From Prescottella defluvii (GTDB lineage Bacteria; Actinomycetota; Actinomycetes; Mycobacteriales; Mycobacteriaceae): a stretch of 64,000 bases of DNA. The notes beneath the pieces are model-generated. The model was not told the origin of the DNA. It did not search any database and saw only the letters and a program-made list of their open reading frames with translations. Below, one piece after another: positions 55,894 through 64,000 of the stretch. Both the position numbers and the translations under genes were made by a program. The stretch covers positions 5,661,872 through 5,725,871 of the forward strand of contig CP121458.1 in NCBI GenBank assembly GCA_029690005.1, in the 5' to 3' direction. How positions within the stretch are numbered: position 1 is the first letter of the stretch; the number at the start of each line of letters is the position of its first letter.

Positions 55894-58175
55894 ATGGACG
55901 GTCCAATTCGATCGACAGATGTCGATCCGGCGGCCACCGCCACGACGATCGACGGCGGACCTGCACCGGATCCGGGCTCGCGGACGGTGTCGTTCCTCGC
56001 CGACGTCGTCGCCCGGTTCGCCGCCGAATGGGAGGCCGCCGACGCACCCCCGACATCGAGTCGTTCCTGCCCGGCGGTCTGCCGGTCGGTGACGCGCTGC
56101 GCCGCGCCGCGATCGTCGAACTCGTGAAGGTTGATCTCGAGTACCGCCTGCTGCACGCCGACCTGCCCAAACCACTGTCGGCGTACCGCGAGGAGTTCCC
56201 CGAACTGCAGTCGAAGCCGCTGCCCGCCGACCTCATCTACGAGGACTTCCACCTGCGCCGCCGGAGCGGTCGCGCCGTGGATGCGGACGCGTACGTGCGC
56301 GACTTCCCCGAGAACGCGGGGCAGGTGGCGGCGCTGCTCGACGGCTCCGGCGACTACCGCAGCACCCTGATTGCGCAGCCCGGCGCACAGCGTGCGCTCG
56401 AGCAGGTCGACGTTGGTGACCACATCGACGACTTCGATCTGCTCGCCGCGCTGGGCCGCGGGTCGTTCGCCCGGGTGTTCCTGGCCCGGCAGCGGTCGAT
56501 GCACCGGATCGTGGCGGTGAAGGTGTCGCACGACCACGGCACGGAGCCGGAGACGCTGGCCCAGCTCGACCACGACTACATCGTGCGGGTGTTCGATCAG
56601 CGGCTCCTGGACGACCGCGAGCTCAAGCTGCTGTACATGCAGTACGTGCCGGGCGGCACCCTGCTCGACGTCCTGCGTCGGGTCCGGGAGATCCCGCCCG
56701 ATCCGGAGAATCCGCGGTCCGGGCGGCTACTGCTCGAGTCGATCGATGCGGTCCTCGAACGCAAGGGCGAGATCCGGCCGAGCGATTCGAGCGTCCGCGA
56801 CGAGATCGGGGCGCTCACCTGGCCGGAGACGGTCGCCTGGCTGGGCCGGCGCCTCGCCGACGCCCTCGACTACGCGGACGAACACGGGGTCCTGCACCGC
56901 GACATCAAACCCGCGAACGTGCTGTTGACCTCGGAGGGCGTCCCCAAGCTGGCCGACTTCAACATCAGTTTCAGCGACCGGGTGTCCGGCACCAGCCCGG
57001 TCGCGTACTTCGGTGGATCGCTGGCGTACATGTCACCCGAGCAGCTCGAGGCCTGCCACCCGGACCTGCCCGGCACCGCCTCCGACCTGGACGTCCGCAG
57101 CGACATCTACGCGCTCGGGGTGATGCTGTGGGAGCTGTTGACGAGTCGGCGCCCGTTCGCGGACGAGCGCGACGCCGGCGAGTCGACGACGTCGCTCGAG
57201 CGGATGCTGGAACTGCGGCAACGCGAGATCGACCCCCGGTTCCAGAACGAGCTGCCCGACGACTGCCCGGCGGCTCTGCGTCGCGTCCTGCTGACGTGCC
57301 TGGAGCCGGATCCCGAGGACCGCTGGTCGACGGGCGCGGAGCTGGCACAACAGTTCGATCTGTGCCTCGATGCGCGCGCCCGCGACCTCGTCGACCCGCC
57401 GCCGAACAGCTGGCGCTACCGGCTGCGACCGTGGATGATCCCGATCGTCGCGCTCGGTGTGGGTGTGCCGAACATGCTGGCGGCGATCTACAACTACCAC
57501 CACAACCAGACGCTCATCATCGACGAGTTGTCCCCACACGCCCAGGAGCGCTTCGTCGCGATCTCGCAGGTGATCAACGGCGTTCTGTTCCCGCTCGGGT
57601 TCTTGTTGATCGTGTACCTCTGCCGGCACGTCATCTCCGTGCCCCGAGGTCTGCGCAAGGGCCGGAGCTACGACGCGGCAGCCCTCGCGCGGGCGCGCGC
57701 GGACACCCTGCTGATGGGCGACCGGATCGTCATGGTCGTTTTCGCGCTGTGGCTCGTCGCCGGCATCGCGTTCCCGGTCGCCCTGCAGATCGCCGCGGGC
57801 GGCCTCCCGCACGGCGCCTACGTGCACTTCCTGGGCTCGCAGATCGTGTGCGGCGCGGTGGCCGTCGCGTACCCGTTCTTCCTGGTGACGTTCTATGCGG
57901 TGCGCTGCCTGTATCCGTCGCTGCTGCCGCACGGCATCACCAGCAGCAGTGACGAGCGACGGCTACGCCGGCTGGACCGCCGCAGCACCCTCTACCTCGC
58001 GGTGGCGGCGTCGGTCCCGCTGATCGGGGTCGCTGGGGTGACGTTCCTGTCCCCGACGAGATCTCCGTCGTCGTGTACGCGGTGCGAGTGCTGTGCGTCG
58101 GTGGGGTGATCGCGTTCGCGGTGGCGTATTGGCTGTTCCGCCTCCTCGAGGCGGATCTGCTGGCGCTCGAACGCG
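55894..58175 (+). CDS. serine/threonine protein kinase with multi-pass C-terminal membrane domain (frameshifted)
   Basis: After about 180 N-terminal residues (ESFLPGGLPVGDALRR...) comes a Hanks-type kinase domain: glycine loop LGRGSFARVFLA, VAVKVS (ATP Lys), catalytic HRDIKPANVLL, and SPEQLEACH. The metal motif is DFN (LADFNISF) rather than DFG. The C-terminal third has at least five hydrophobic helices and a linker. Frame changes are needed near 56045 and near 58055; the real stop is unclear, as it runs into the convergent hpt. The membrane domain rather than a PASTA domain would be the sensor. Target unknown. Confidence 0.8.
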
Positions 58176-58189
58176 TCGTGTCGCGGGGA

Positions 58190-58744
58190 ACTATCCCCGT
58201 ACACCGCGGGCTCGAGGGTGCCGATGTAGGGCAGGTCGCGGTAGCGCTCGGCGTAGTCGAGACCGTAGCCGACGACGAACTCGTTGGGGATGTCGAAGCC
58301 GACGTGCGCGACCTCGACGTCCACCTTGACCGCCTCGGGCTTGCGCAGCAGCGTGACGACCTCGAGCGACGCCGGGTTGCGGGTCTTGAGGTTGCGCATC
58401 AGCCACGACAGCGTCAGACCGGAGTCGATGATGTCCTCGACGATCAGCACGTGGCGGCCGGCGATGTCCTTGTCGAGGTCCTTGAGGATCCGCACGACAC
58501 CGGACGACGACGTCGACGAGCCGTACGAGCTGACGGCCATGAACTCCATCTGGGTGGGGATCGGCAGTGCCCGCGCGAAGTCGGTCATGAAGAAGATCGC
58601 GCCCTTGAGGACACCGACCAGCAGCAGGTCGCCCTCGGGCGCACCGACCGGGTAGCGCTCAGCGATCGCTGCGGCCAGTTCCGCCGTGCGCTCCTTGATC
58701 TGCTCTTCGGAGATCAGTACCGATGCGATGTCGCCCTCGTACAC
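58190..58744 (-). CDS. hpt: hypoxanthine phosphoribosyltransferase (3' frameshift)
   Basis: Purine salvage: converts hypoxanthine or guanine with PRPP. About 184 residues; PRPP motif HVLIVEDIIDSGLTLSW, ATP/base loop FMAVSSYG, and the end YIGTLEPAVYG. The expected stop after VYG is displaced by an apparent missing base near 58187, so the frame runs on into the kinase gene. Start at 58744 (MYEGDIAS). Confidence 0.93.
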
Positions 58745-58756
58745 GGAGCATTCCCT

Positions 58757-59727
58757 TCAGTCGTTCACGAACCCCGTCGACAGCCTGCCACGCCGCCGAG
58801 ACGCAACCAACCTGACTCCCGGTCTACCGCCGCCGACGGCGACCCCGCCCTGCCCGCGCCACCGCCCGATCAGCTCGTCGACGGCCCGTAACTGCCTGTT
58901 GGTCAACGCCTTCGCACCGCGCTCGAGCAGCCAGAGCCGCAGGACCCGGCGCCGCACCGCGACGGGGACGGGGTCGAGACGCTCGACGACGAGGTCGGCG
59001 CCGTCACGTGCCGTCGCCAGCGTCTGCCCGGCGAGTGTGTCGAGCACCTCACCGTCCTCGCGGAGCTGTTCGGCGGTGCGGGCGAGCGCGCCGGCGACGC
59101 CGCCGCCGAGGGCGTCCTCGAGCAGCGGGAGCACCTCGGTGCGCAGCCGCACCCGGGTGAAACCGGGGTCGGCGTTGTGCGGGTCCTCGTGGGGTGACAG
59201 GCCCAGTTCGGCGCAGGCGCGCCGGGTCGTGGCCCGTCGCAGCCCGAGCAGGGGCCGACCCCACGGGGCGTCGTACTCGGCCATGCCGCGGATCGACCGT
59301 CCGCCCGATCCGCGGGCCAGCCCCAGCAGCACCGTCTCGGCCTGGTCGTCGAGGGTGTGGCCGAGCAGGACGGGATACCCACCGCGACCGGCGTCGAGGG
59401 CCGCGTACCGGGCGGCGCGGGCGGCCGCCTCGAGGCCGCCGGGTCCGGTGACGTCGACCGGGACGACGTCGGCGCGCGCGCATCCGAGGTCCAGGGCGCG
59501 GGCCGCGGCGACGGCGGCCACGTCCCCGAGCCGTCCTGCAACCGGTGGTCGACGACGAGCGCCCGCACCGACGGCGCCTCCGCTGCCGTGGCCGCGGTGA
59601 GCGCGAGGGAGTCGGCTCCGCCGGACAGGGCGACGACCACCCCGCCGGCGGGCTCGTGCCGTGCGAGCCACGCCCGAACCGCGTGCCGCACCTCGAGGAT
59701 CGCCGGCGCTTCGGGCAGGAGCGTCAC
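58757..59727 (-). CDS. tilS: tRNA(Ile)-lysidine synthase (one frameshift)
   Basis: Essential enzyme that converts C34 of tRNA-Ile to lysidine. PP-loop ALSGGADSLALTAA, VVDHRLQDGS, LLGHTLDDQAETVLLGLARGSG. A one-base break near 59530 separates the PP-loop from the rest. GTG 59727 overlaps the zincin stop (GTGA). About 322 residues. It is directly upstream of hpt, as in mycobacteria. Confidence 0.94.
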
Positions 59728-60776
59728 CCCAGCACCCGGGCGATCCAGGCGTCGGGGTTCTCGATCTCGTCGAGGGTGGGCATGGTGTCGGGCCCGGTCC
59801 AGACGGTGTTGAACCGTTCCATCCCGACCCGGTCGACGACGGCGTCGACGAAGCGCTTGCCGCGCACGTACTGCGCCATCTTGGCGTCCATGCCCAGCAG
59901 CGCGCGCACCAGTCGCTGCACGGGGTTGGTGCGGCGCCGACGTCGCGCGTCGAACGCCTTGCGGATGCGCGCGACCGACGGCACGACGTCCGGTCCGACG
60001 GCGTCCATCACGTGGTCGGCGTGGCCCTCGAGCACCGTGCCGAGCACGAGCATGCGGTCGAGCGCCAGGCGCTGTGGTTCGGCCTGCGTGGCACGGACCA
60101 GTCCGACGATGCCGCGCTGGTCGGCGGGCAGCTCCTCGGTGCGGCGACGTTCGCGTAGCGCCGCGGACAGCCGTGCGACGAACTCGGACATCGGTTCGTC
60201 CGACGCCTCGCCGAGGGTCGCGACGGCGTCGCGCATGTAGTCGGCCATCCACGAGGCCGACGAGAACTGGACGCGGTGGGTGACCTCGTGCAGGCACACC
60301 CACAGCCGGAAGTCGGCGGGCGGCACCTTCAGCGTCCGCTCCACCTGCAGGACGTTCGGCGCGACGAGCAGCAGCGTGCCGTGTTCACCGGTGAACGGGT
60401 CGTACTGGCCGAGGATCGCGGACGACAGGTAGGCGAGCATCGCGCCGGCCTGCACCCCGCCTGGTTTACCGGAGATCAGGGACCGCTGCGCGGCGTCGAT
60501 GTCGGACCCGGTGAGCTGTGCCATCGAGCGGGCGGCCGCGTGGATCCACCCGGCCCGGTCCACCACCTGCGCGGACGGGATCGGCAGCCCGTCGGCGAGC
60601 CCGGTGACGTCCCGGACGGGCCCCTCAGCGCGGATCGACGCACTCTCGAGTTCGGCGACGACAGCCTGCGCGGTGTATCGCGACGTGGCCGGTCCAGCGG
60701 GAGCCAGACGCGCGCCCGTGCGCGCGGCCAGACCCCAGTCCACCGCGCCGGCGAATCCGCTCTCCGACTCCGTCAC
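59724..60776 (-). CDS. zinc-dependent metalloprotease-like DUF2342 protein (Rv3626c-like)
   Basis: An intact 350-residue protein with a zincin-type HEVTH motif (LWVCLHEVTHRVQFSSA), followed by an acidic metal-ligand candidate in VLEGHADHVMDAVG. Homologues are called coenzyme F420 biosynthesis-associated or zinc-dependent metallopeptidases. The function is unproven. It lies between tilS and dacB in the usual actinobacterial order. Confidence 0.9.
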   Translation of the reverse strand: MTESESGFAGAVDWGLAARTGARLAPAGPATSRYTAQAVVAELESASIRAEGPVRDVTGLADGLPIPSAQVVDRAGWIHAAARSMAQLTGSDIDAAQRSLISGKPGGVQAGAMLAYLSSAILGQYDPFTGEHGTLLLVAPNVLQVERTLKVPPADFRLWVCLHEVTHRVQFSSASWMADYMRDAVATLGEASDEPMSEFVARLSAALRERRRTEELPADQRGIVGLVRATQAEPQRLALDRMLVLGTVLEGHADHVMDAVGPDVVPSVARIRKAFDARRRRRTNPVQRLVRALLGMDAKMAQYVRGKRFVDAVVDRVGMERFNTVWTGPDTMPTLDEIENPDAWIARVLG

Positions 60777-60799
60777 CTACGGCTCACTTCCCCTTCGAC

Positions 60800-62225
60800 T
60801 CACCTGCACCCGCACAGCCGCAGCGCCGCGGCCACCGCGTCGAGCGCGGGACGGCTCACCTCCGGCGGGCGATCGTTCGACATCAGTGTGAATGTCAGCA
60901 CACGGCCGTCGACGTCGACGACGTATCCGGTCAACACGCTGGCGACCGACGAAGTTCCCGTCTTTGCCCGTACCCATCCTGCGCCGGTCCGGTCGCCCGA
61001 CGCGTACCGGTCGGACAGCGTGCCGGTGGCGCCGGCGACGGGCAGGTCGTCGAGCATCGGCCGAAGCTGCGGCTTCGAGTCGCCGGCCGCCGCGGTCAGG
61101 ACGTCGGTGAGCAGGCGGGCCGGGATGCGGTCGTCGACGGACAGGCCGCTGCCGTCGTGCAGGGTCAGCCCGTCGGTCTTGAATCCGGCGTCGTACAGCG
61201 CCCGCGTGACGGACTGGGTGGCGCCGGCGAAGGACCGCTCGGCGTTCTTCGCGGCGGCGATCTCGCGTGCGATCGCCTCAGCGAGGACGTTGTCGGACTT
61301 GCGCATCATCTGTCCGAGGCGGTCGCGCAGCGGCGCGGACAGCACGCTCGCGACAGGAGCCGCACCGGATCCGGCCTTGCCGAGCGTCACCCGGGCGGGG
61401 TCGACGCCGAGTGCCTCGGCGAGGACGCGTCCGGCGTCGAGTGCCGGGGTGGCGCTGCGCGGCGAGTCGTCGCCGAACGGGTCGATCCGGGCACCGTCGA
61501 TCATGACCGGCTCGGTGGGCGCGATAAAGCCGCCGGCGACGTCGGCGGGCATCCACCCCTCCGCCATCGTCGGGCCCGTGTACGCGCTGGTGTCGACGAC
61601 GATGCTGTCCACCTGTGCGCCCGCGCGACGGATCTGCTCGACGAGGTCGGCGATGCGCGGGGAGCCCGGGTAGTAGCTCGGCTGTCCCACCGGCTGCGCG
61701 GTGAGCGTCGGATCGCCGTCGCCGACCAGCACCAGCTCACCGGGCCGCGACCCCTGCACCACCTGGGTGGCGACTCGATGGTCGGCGGGCAGGGTGAGCA
61801 GCGCGGCGGCGGCGGTGAGGATCTTGGTCGTCGAGGCCGGGTCATCGGCGCGTCGGGGTTCTGGCTCCACAGCACGCTGCCGGTCACGGCGTCGGCGACC
61901 GAACCGGTGAACGCACCGAGGTCGGGGTTCGCCACGACCGGCGCGAGGGCCGCGGCGAGGGCCTGCGGCGTGGGCACCGGGGCGCTGTCGGGAACCGGCG
62001 CGACCTGGGGTGTGGCTGTGATCGGGGACGGCTCCGGCGACGTGGCGGCGACGTCCTGCGCGGCGGTCGCGGTCCCCGCTGCACCAGCACGATGGCGGTG
62101 CCCGCGGTCGCCAGGACGAGGACGGCGGCGACCGACGCCAAGATCCGGACATTGCGGCGTCGGCGTCCGGCCAGAATGCCGATCTTCTTCTTTCCCTCGC
62201 CCGCCAACTTCCCTCCGAATCGCAC
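60800..62225 (-). CDS. dacB: D-alanyl-D-alanine carboxypeptidase/endopeptidase, PBP4 type (two frameshifts)
   Basis: Penicillin-binding protein of the PBP4 (peptidase S13) class that trims peptidoglycan peptides. Motifs: SxxK in ASTTKILTAAA, SxN in MRKSDNVLAEA, KTG in VRAKTGTSSV. The N-terminus has a basic segment and a signal anchor (ILASVAAVLVLATAGTAIVLV). Frame changes near 62080 and 61845. GTG 62225 is the inferred start (RFGGKLAGEG). Next to ppa on the opposite strand. Confidence 0.93.
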
Positions 62226-62413
62226 ATCGTCGTCGATCCGCGGGGTTCGCGGACCGCCCAGACAGTTTCGCGCGAGGGCCGGGGAAGTGCCCGGCACCTG
62301 CATCACACAGTATCGCCGACCCGCTACCCTTTTCCCGAACCGTCTACCCAGACGGGCCGTCTACCCAGGCGGGCAAGGCATACAGCCAGAGACCCAGACA
62401 GTGAGGACAAGAC

Positions 62414-62905
62414 GTGGAGTTCGACGTCACCATCGAAATCCCCAAGGGCCAGCGCAACAAGTACGAGGTCGATCACGAGACCGGCCGCGTGAAGCTGGAC
62501 CGCTATCTCTACACCTCCTTCGGGTACCCGGCCGACTACGGCTACATCGAGAACACCCTCGGTGAGGACGGCGATCCGCTGGACGCGATGGTGCTGCTGC
62601 CCGAGTCGGTCTTCCCCGGCGTCATCGTCGAGGCCCGCCCGGTCGGCATGTTCAAGATGGTCGACGAGGCCGGCGGCGACGACAAGGTGCTGTGCGTGCC
62701 GGCGGGCGACCCGCGCTGGGATCACATCCAGGATCTCGCGGACGTCTCGCAGTTCGAGCTGGACGCGATCAAGCACTTCTTCGTGCACTACAAGGACCTC
62801 GAGCCCAACAAGCACGTCACCGGTGCCGACTGGGTCGGCCGCGCCGAGGCCGAGAAGGTCATCACGGAGGCCGTCGAGCGGCTGAAGGCCAACGGCGGAC
62901 ACTGA
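62414..62905 (+). CDS. ppa: inorganic pyrophosphatase
   Basis: Hydrolyses pyrophosphate. A 163-residue family I enzyme. The motif DYGYIENTLGEDGDPLDAMVLL holds the metal-binding acidic residues (kept to the centre GEDGDPLDAM), with VDHETGRVKLDRYLYTSFGYPAD before it. GTG 62414 start. Intact. The promoter lies in the gap after dacB. Confidence 0.97.
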   Translation: MEFDVTIEIPKGQRNKYEVDHETGRVKLDRYLYTSFGYPADYGYIENTLGEDGDPLDAMVLLPESVFPGVIVEARPVGMFKMVDEAGGDDKVLCVPAGDPRWDHIQDLADVSQFELDAIKHFFVHYKDLEPNKHVTGADWVGRAEAEKVITEAVERLKANGGH

Positions 62906-62915
62906 GCTCCCGAGT

Positions 62916-62951
62916 GAAGGGGTGGGACCACGCGCGTGGTCCCGCCCCTTC
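62916..62951 (+). terminator. hairpin terminator after ppa
   Basis: A 17-base-pair stem with one G-T mismatch and a two-base loop (GAAGGGGTGGGACCACG ... CGTGGTCCCGCCCCTTC), 11 bases after the ppa stop, followed by a T-containing tail. Confidence 0.85.
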
Positions 62952-63003
62952 GCCGTTTCTGCTGTTTCCAAGGCCGTCGGCGTCCCCCACTACGATTCGC
63001 CGG

Positions 63004-63666
63004 GTGACCGGTTACGACGATCTCGACATGTTCGGTGGGCTCGACGCCTCGACCCTGCCGCCCCGCCAGCAGCGGATCCTGATGGCGATCCGCGACTGGG
63101 TGTCCGCGCACGGATGCCCGCCGAGCACCCGGGAGATCGGGGACGCGGTGGGTCTGCGTTCGACGTCGTCGGTGTCGAAGCATCTGAAGAGCCTGGAGGA
63201 CAAGGGGTTCCTCCGCCGCGGTGGATCGATGACCCGGCAGCTCGACGTGCGCCCGTTCCTCGCCGGGTCGGCGCCGGGGCGTTCGGCGGAGAACACGGTG
63301 ACGGTGCCGGTGGTCGGTGACATCGCGGCCGGCGCACCGATTCTCGCCGAGGAGCACGCCGACGAGATGCTGTCGCTGCCGCGTGAGCTGGTGGGCTCGG
63401 GCACGGTGTTCGCGCTGCGGGTGCGCGGCGAGTCGATGGTGGACGCCGCGATCTGCGACGGCGACACCGTCGTGGTGCGCCGCCAGGACGAGGCGCATTC
63501 GGGTGAGATCGTCGCGGCGATGATCGACGGCGAGGCCACCGTGAAGGTGCTGCGCCGACGCAACGGCCACGTCTACCTCGAGCCCCGCAATCCCGCCTAC
63601 GAGGTCATCGACGGCGACGAGGCCGTGATCCTCGGCAAGGTGGTGTCGGTGATGCGGCGGATCTGA
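63004..63666 (+). CDS. lexA: LexA-type self-cleaving repressor
   Basis: A 220-residue protein with the LexA winged helix (LPPRQQRILMAIRDWV, REIGDAVGLRSTSSV) and the S24 peptidase domain: cleavage site Ala109-Gly110 (DIAAGAP), nucleophile Ser144 (GESMVDAAI) and catalytic Lys181 (EATVKVL). The whole is intact. In M. tuberculosis the SOS LexA is elsewhere (Rv2720), so this may be a second LexA-like repressor or a relocated one. I see no SOS box in the 100 bases before GTG 63004. Confidence 0.85.
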   Translation: MTGYDDLDMFGGLDASTLPPRQQRILMAIRDWVSAHGCPPSTREIGDAVGLRSTSSVSKHLKSLEDKGFLRRGGSMTRQLDVRPFLAGSAPGRSAENTVTVPVVGDIAAGAPILAEEHADEMLSLPRELVGSGTVFALRVRGESMVDAAICDGDTVVVRRQDEAHSGEIVAAMIDGEATVKVLRRRNGHVYLEPRNPAYEVIDGDEAVILGKVVSVMRRI

Positions 63667-63673
63667 CCCGCGT

Positions 63674-63841
63674 TCACGAGTCCTTCAGGAACTTCAGATA
63701 GAAGGCTCCGAACGCCAGGACGATTCCGATATTCACGATCAGCCGTGCCCAGAAATGGTCCCGGAGGAACAGGACGTCCACTGCGACCACGACGGCGACC
63801 ATCGCGAGCACATAGAGCACGATGGCTCCTTTGCTTTCCAT
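63674..63841 (-). CDS. small two-helix membrane protein, 55 residues
   Basis: ATG 63841 to the stop at 63674-63676. The product has two hydrophobic segments (IVLYVLAMVAVVVAVDVLFL and VNIGIVLAFGAFYLKFL) separated by a charged loop (RDHFWAR) and a charged end. The composition and codon use fit a real gene. It converges on lexA, eight bases from its stop. The function is unknown; many actinobacteria have such a protein here. Confidence 0.65.
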   Translation of the reverse strand: MESKGAIVLYVLAMVAVVVAVDVLFLRDHFWARLIVNIGIVLAFGAFYLKFLKDS

Positions 63842-64000
63842 CCTGCTTTTCTACTCGCCGAAAGCTGTGGACGCTCGGTCCATCCGTGGGGAGTGGCGGT
63901 GTACAGCTCGATCGCGCTTTCCGACTCCGTTGCCCCTCTTACTCTCCGGGATCGCGTTCGCCGAGCCAATACAACGAACCCGCCCGGGGTGCGACAATCA

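Noticed and set aside
1..64000. Search for CRISPR arrays, insertion sequences, tRNA or rRNA genes
   Set aside because: No regularly spaced direct repeats, transposase motifs or tRNA-like cloverleaf sequences were recognised by eye; short or divergent ones could be missed.

Overview
The window looks like a chromosome segment of a high-GC actinobacterium of the Nocardiaceae, most likely a Rhodococcus. The evidence is the very high GC content, the many GTG starts, the presence of lsr2, carD, mhuD and a CbtA/CbtB cobalt system, and a backbone gene order that follows Mycobacterium tuberculosis from about Rv3579c (rlmB) to Rv3628 (ppa), as I know that map. The species cannot be fixed from the window. 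About thirty genes, including essential ones (lysS, clpC, ftsH, tilS, folP), carry one to four single-base frame breaks, mostly in G/C runs. I read these as sequence errors rather than gene death. Coordinates of broken genes therefore span the whole inferred gene.

Layout. 0-8.8 kb: tail of pxpC, then rlmB-cysS-ispF-ispD-carD on the minus strand, lpqE, radA, a hotdog thioesterase and disA. 8.85-12.1 kb: a five-gene minus-strand redox operon (small exported protein, ApbE flavin transferase, ferric-reductase-like membrane protein, NuoF-like protein, ferredoxin) inserted into the conserved order. 12.4-15.9 kb: conserved genes again (membrane DUF4232-like protein, carbonic anhydrase, mutY, an alpha/beta hydrolase, mhuD).

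15.9-32 kb is an accessory region. It opens with a cobalamin riboswitch and cbtB-cbtA. A DsbA-family protein, an acyl-CoA-ligase-like enzyme, a double-HxlR regulator, a NarL-type two-component system and a DUF4352 protein follow. Then comes a second cbtB-cbtA pair running directly into a cobalt-type nitrile hydratase/thiocyanate hydrolase operon with split beta-type subunits. The region ends with an MFS exporter flanked by an OsmC gene and an OsmC remnant, a YrhK-like membrane protein, a P-loop kinase and a WYL regulator divergent from a mycothiol-type DinB protein.

32-41 kb: clpC, a truncated exported protein, an AhpD-like/ECF sigma pair, a membrane acyltransferase with a large envelope membrane protein, and a secreted lipase. 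41-54 kb: lsr2, lysS, a cysteine dioxygenase-rhodanese pair behind a cysteine-containing leader peptide, the pantothenate genes (coaX, panD, panC), the folate genes (folK, folB, folP, folE) and ftsH. 54-64 kb: an amidase, a membrane Ser/Thr kinase, hpt, tilS, a zincin, dacB, ppa, a LexA-type repressor and a small membrane protein.

The themes worth attention are cobalt supply joined to a cobalt metalloenzyme, a candidate flavinylation-linked transmembrane electron-transfer module, and cysteine-responsive control of cysteine breakdown. No tRNA, rRNA, CRISPR array, insertion sequence or prophage gene was recognised.
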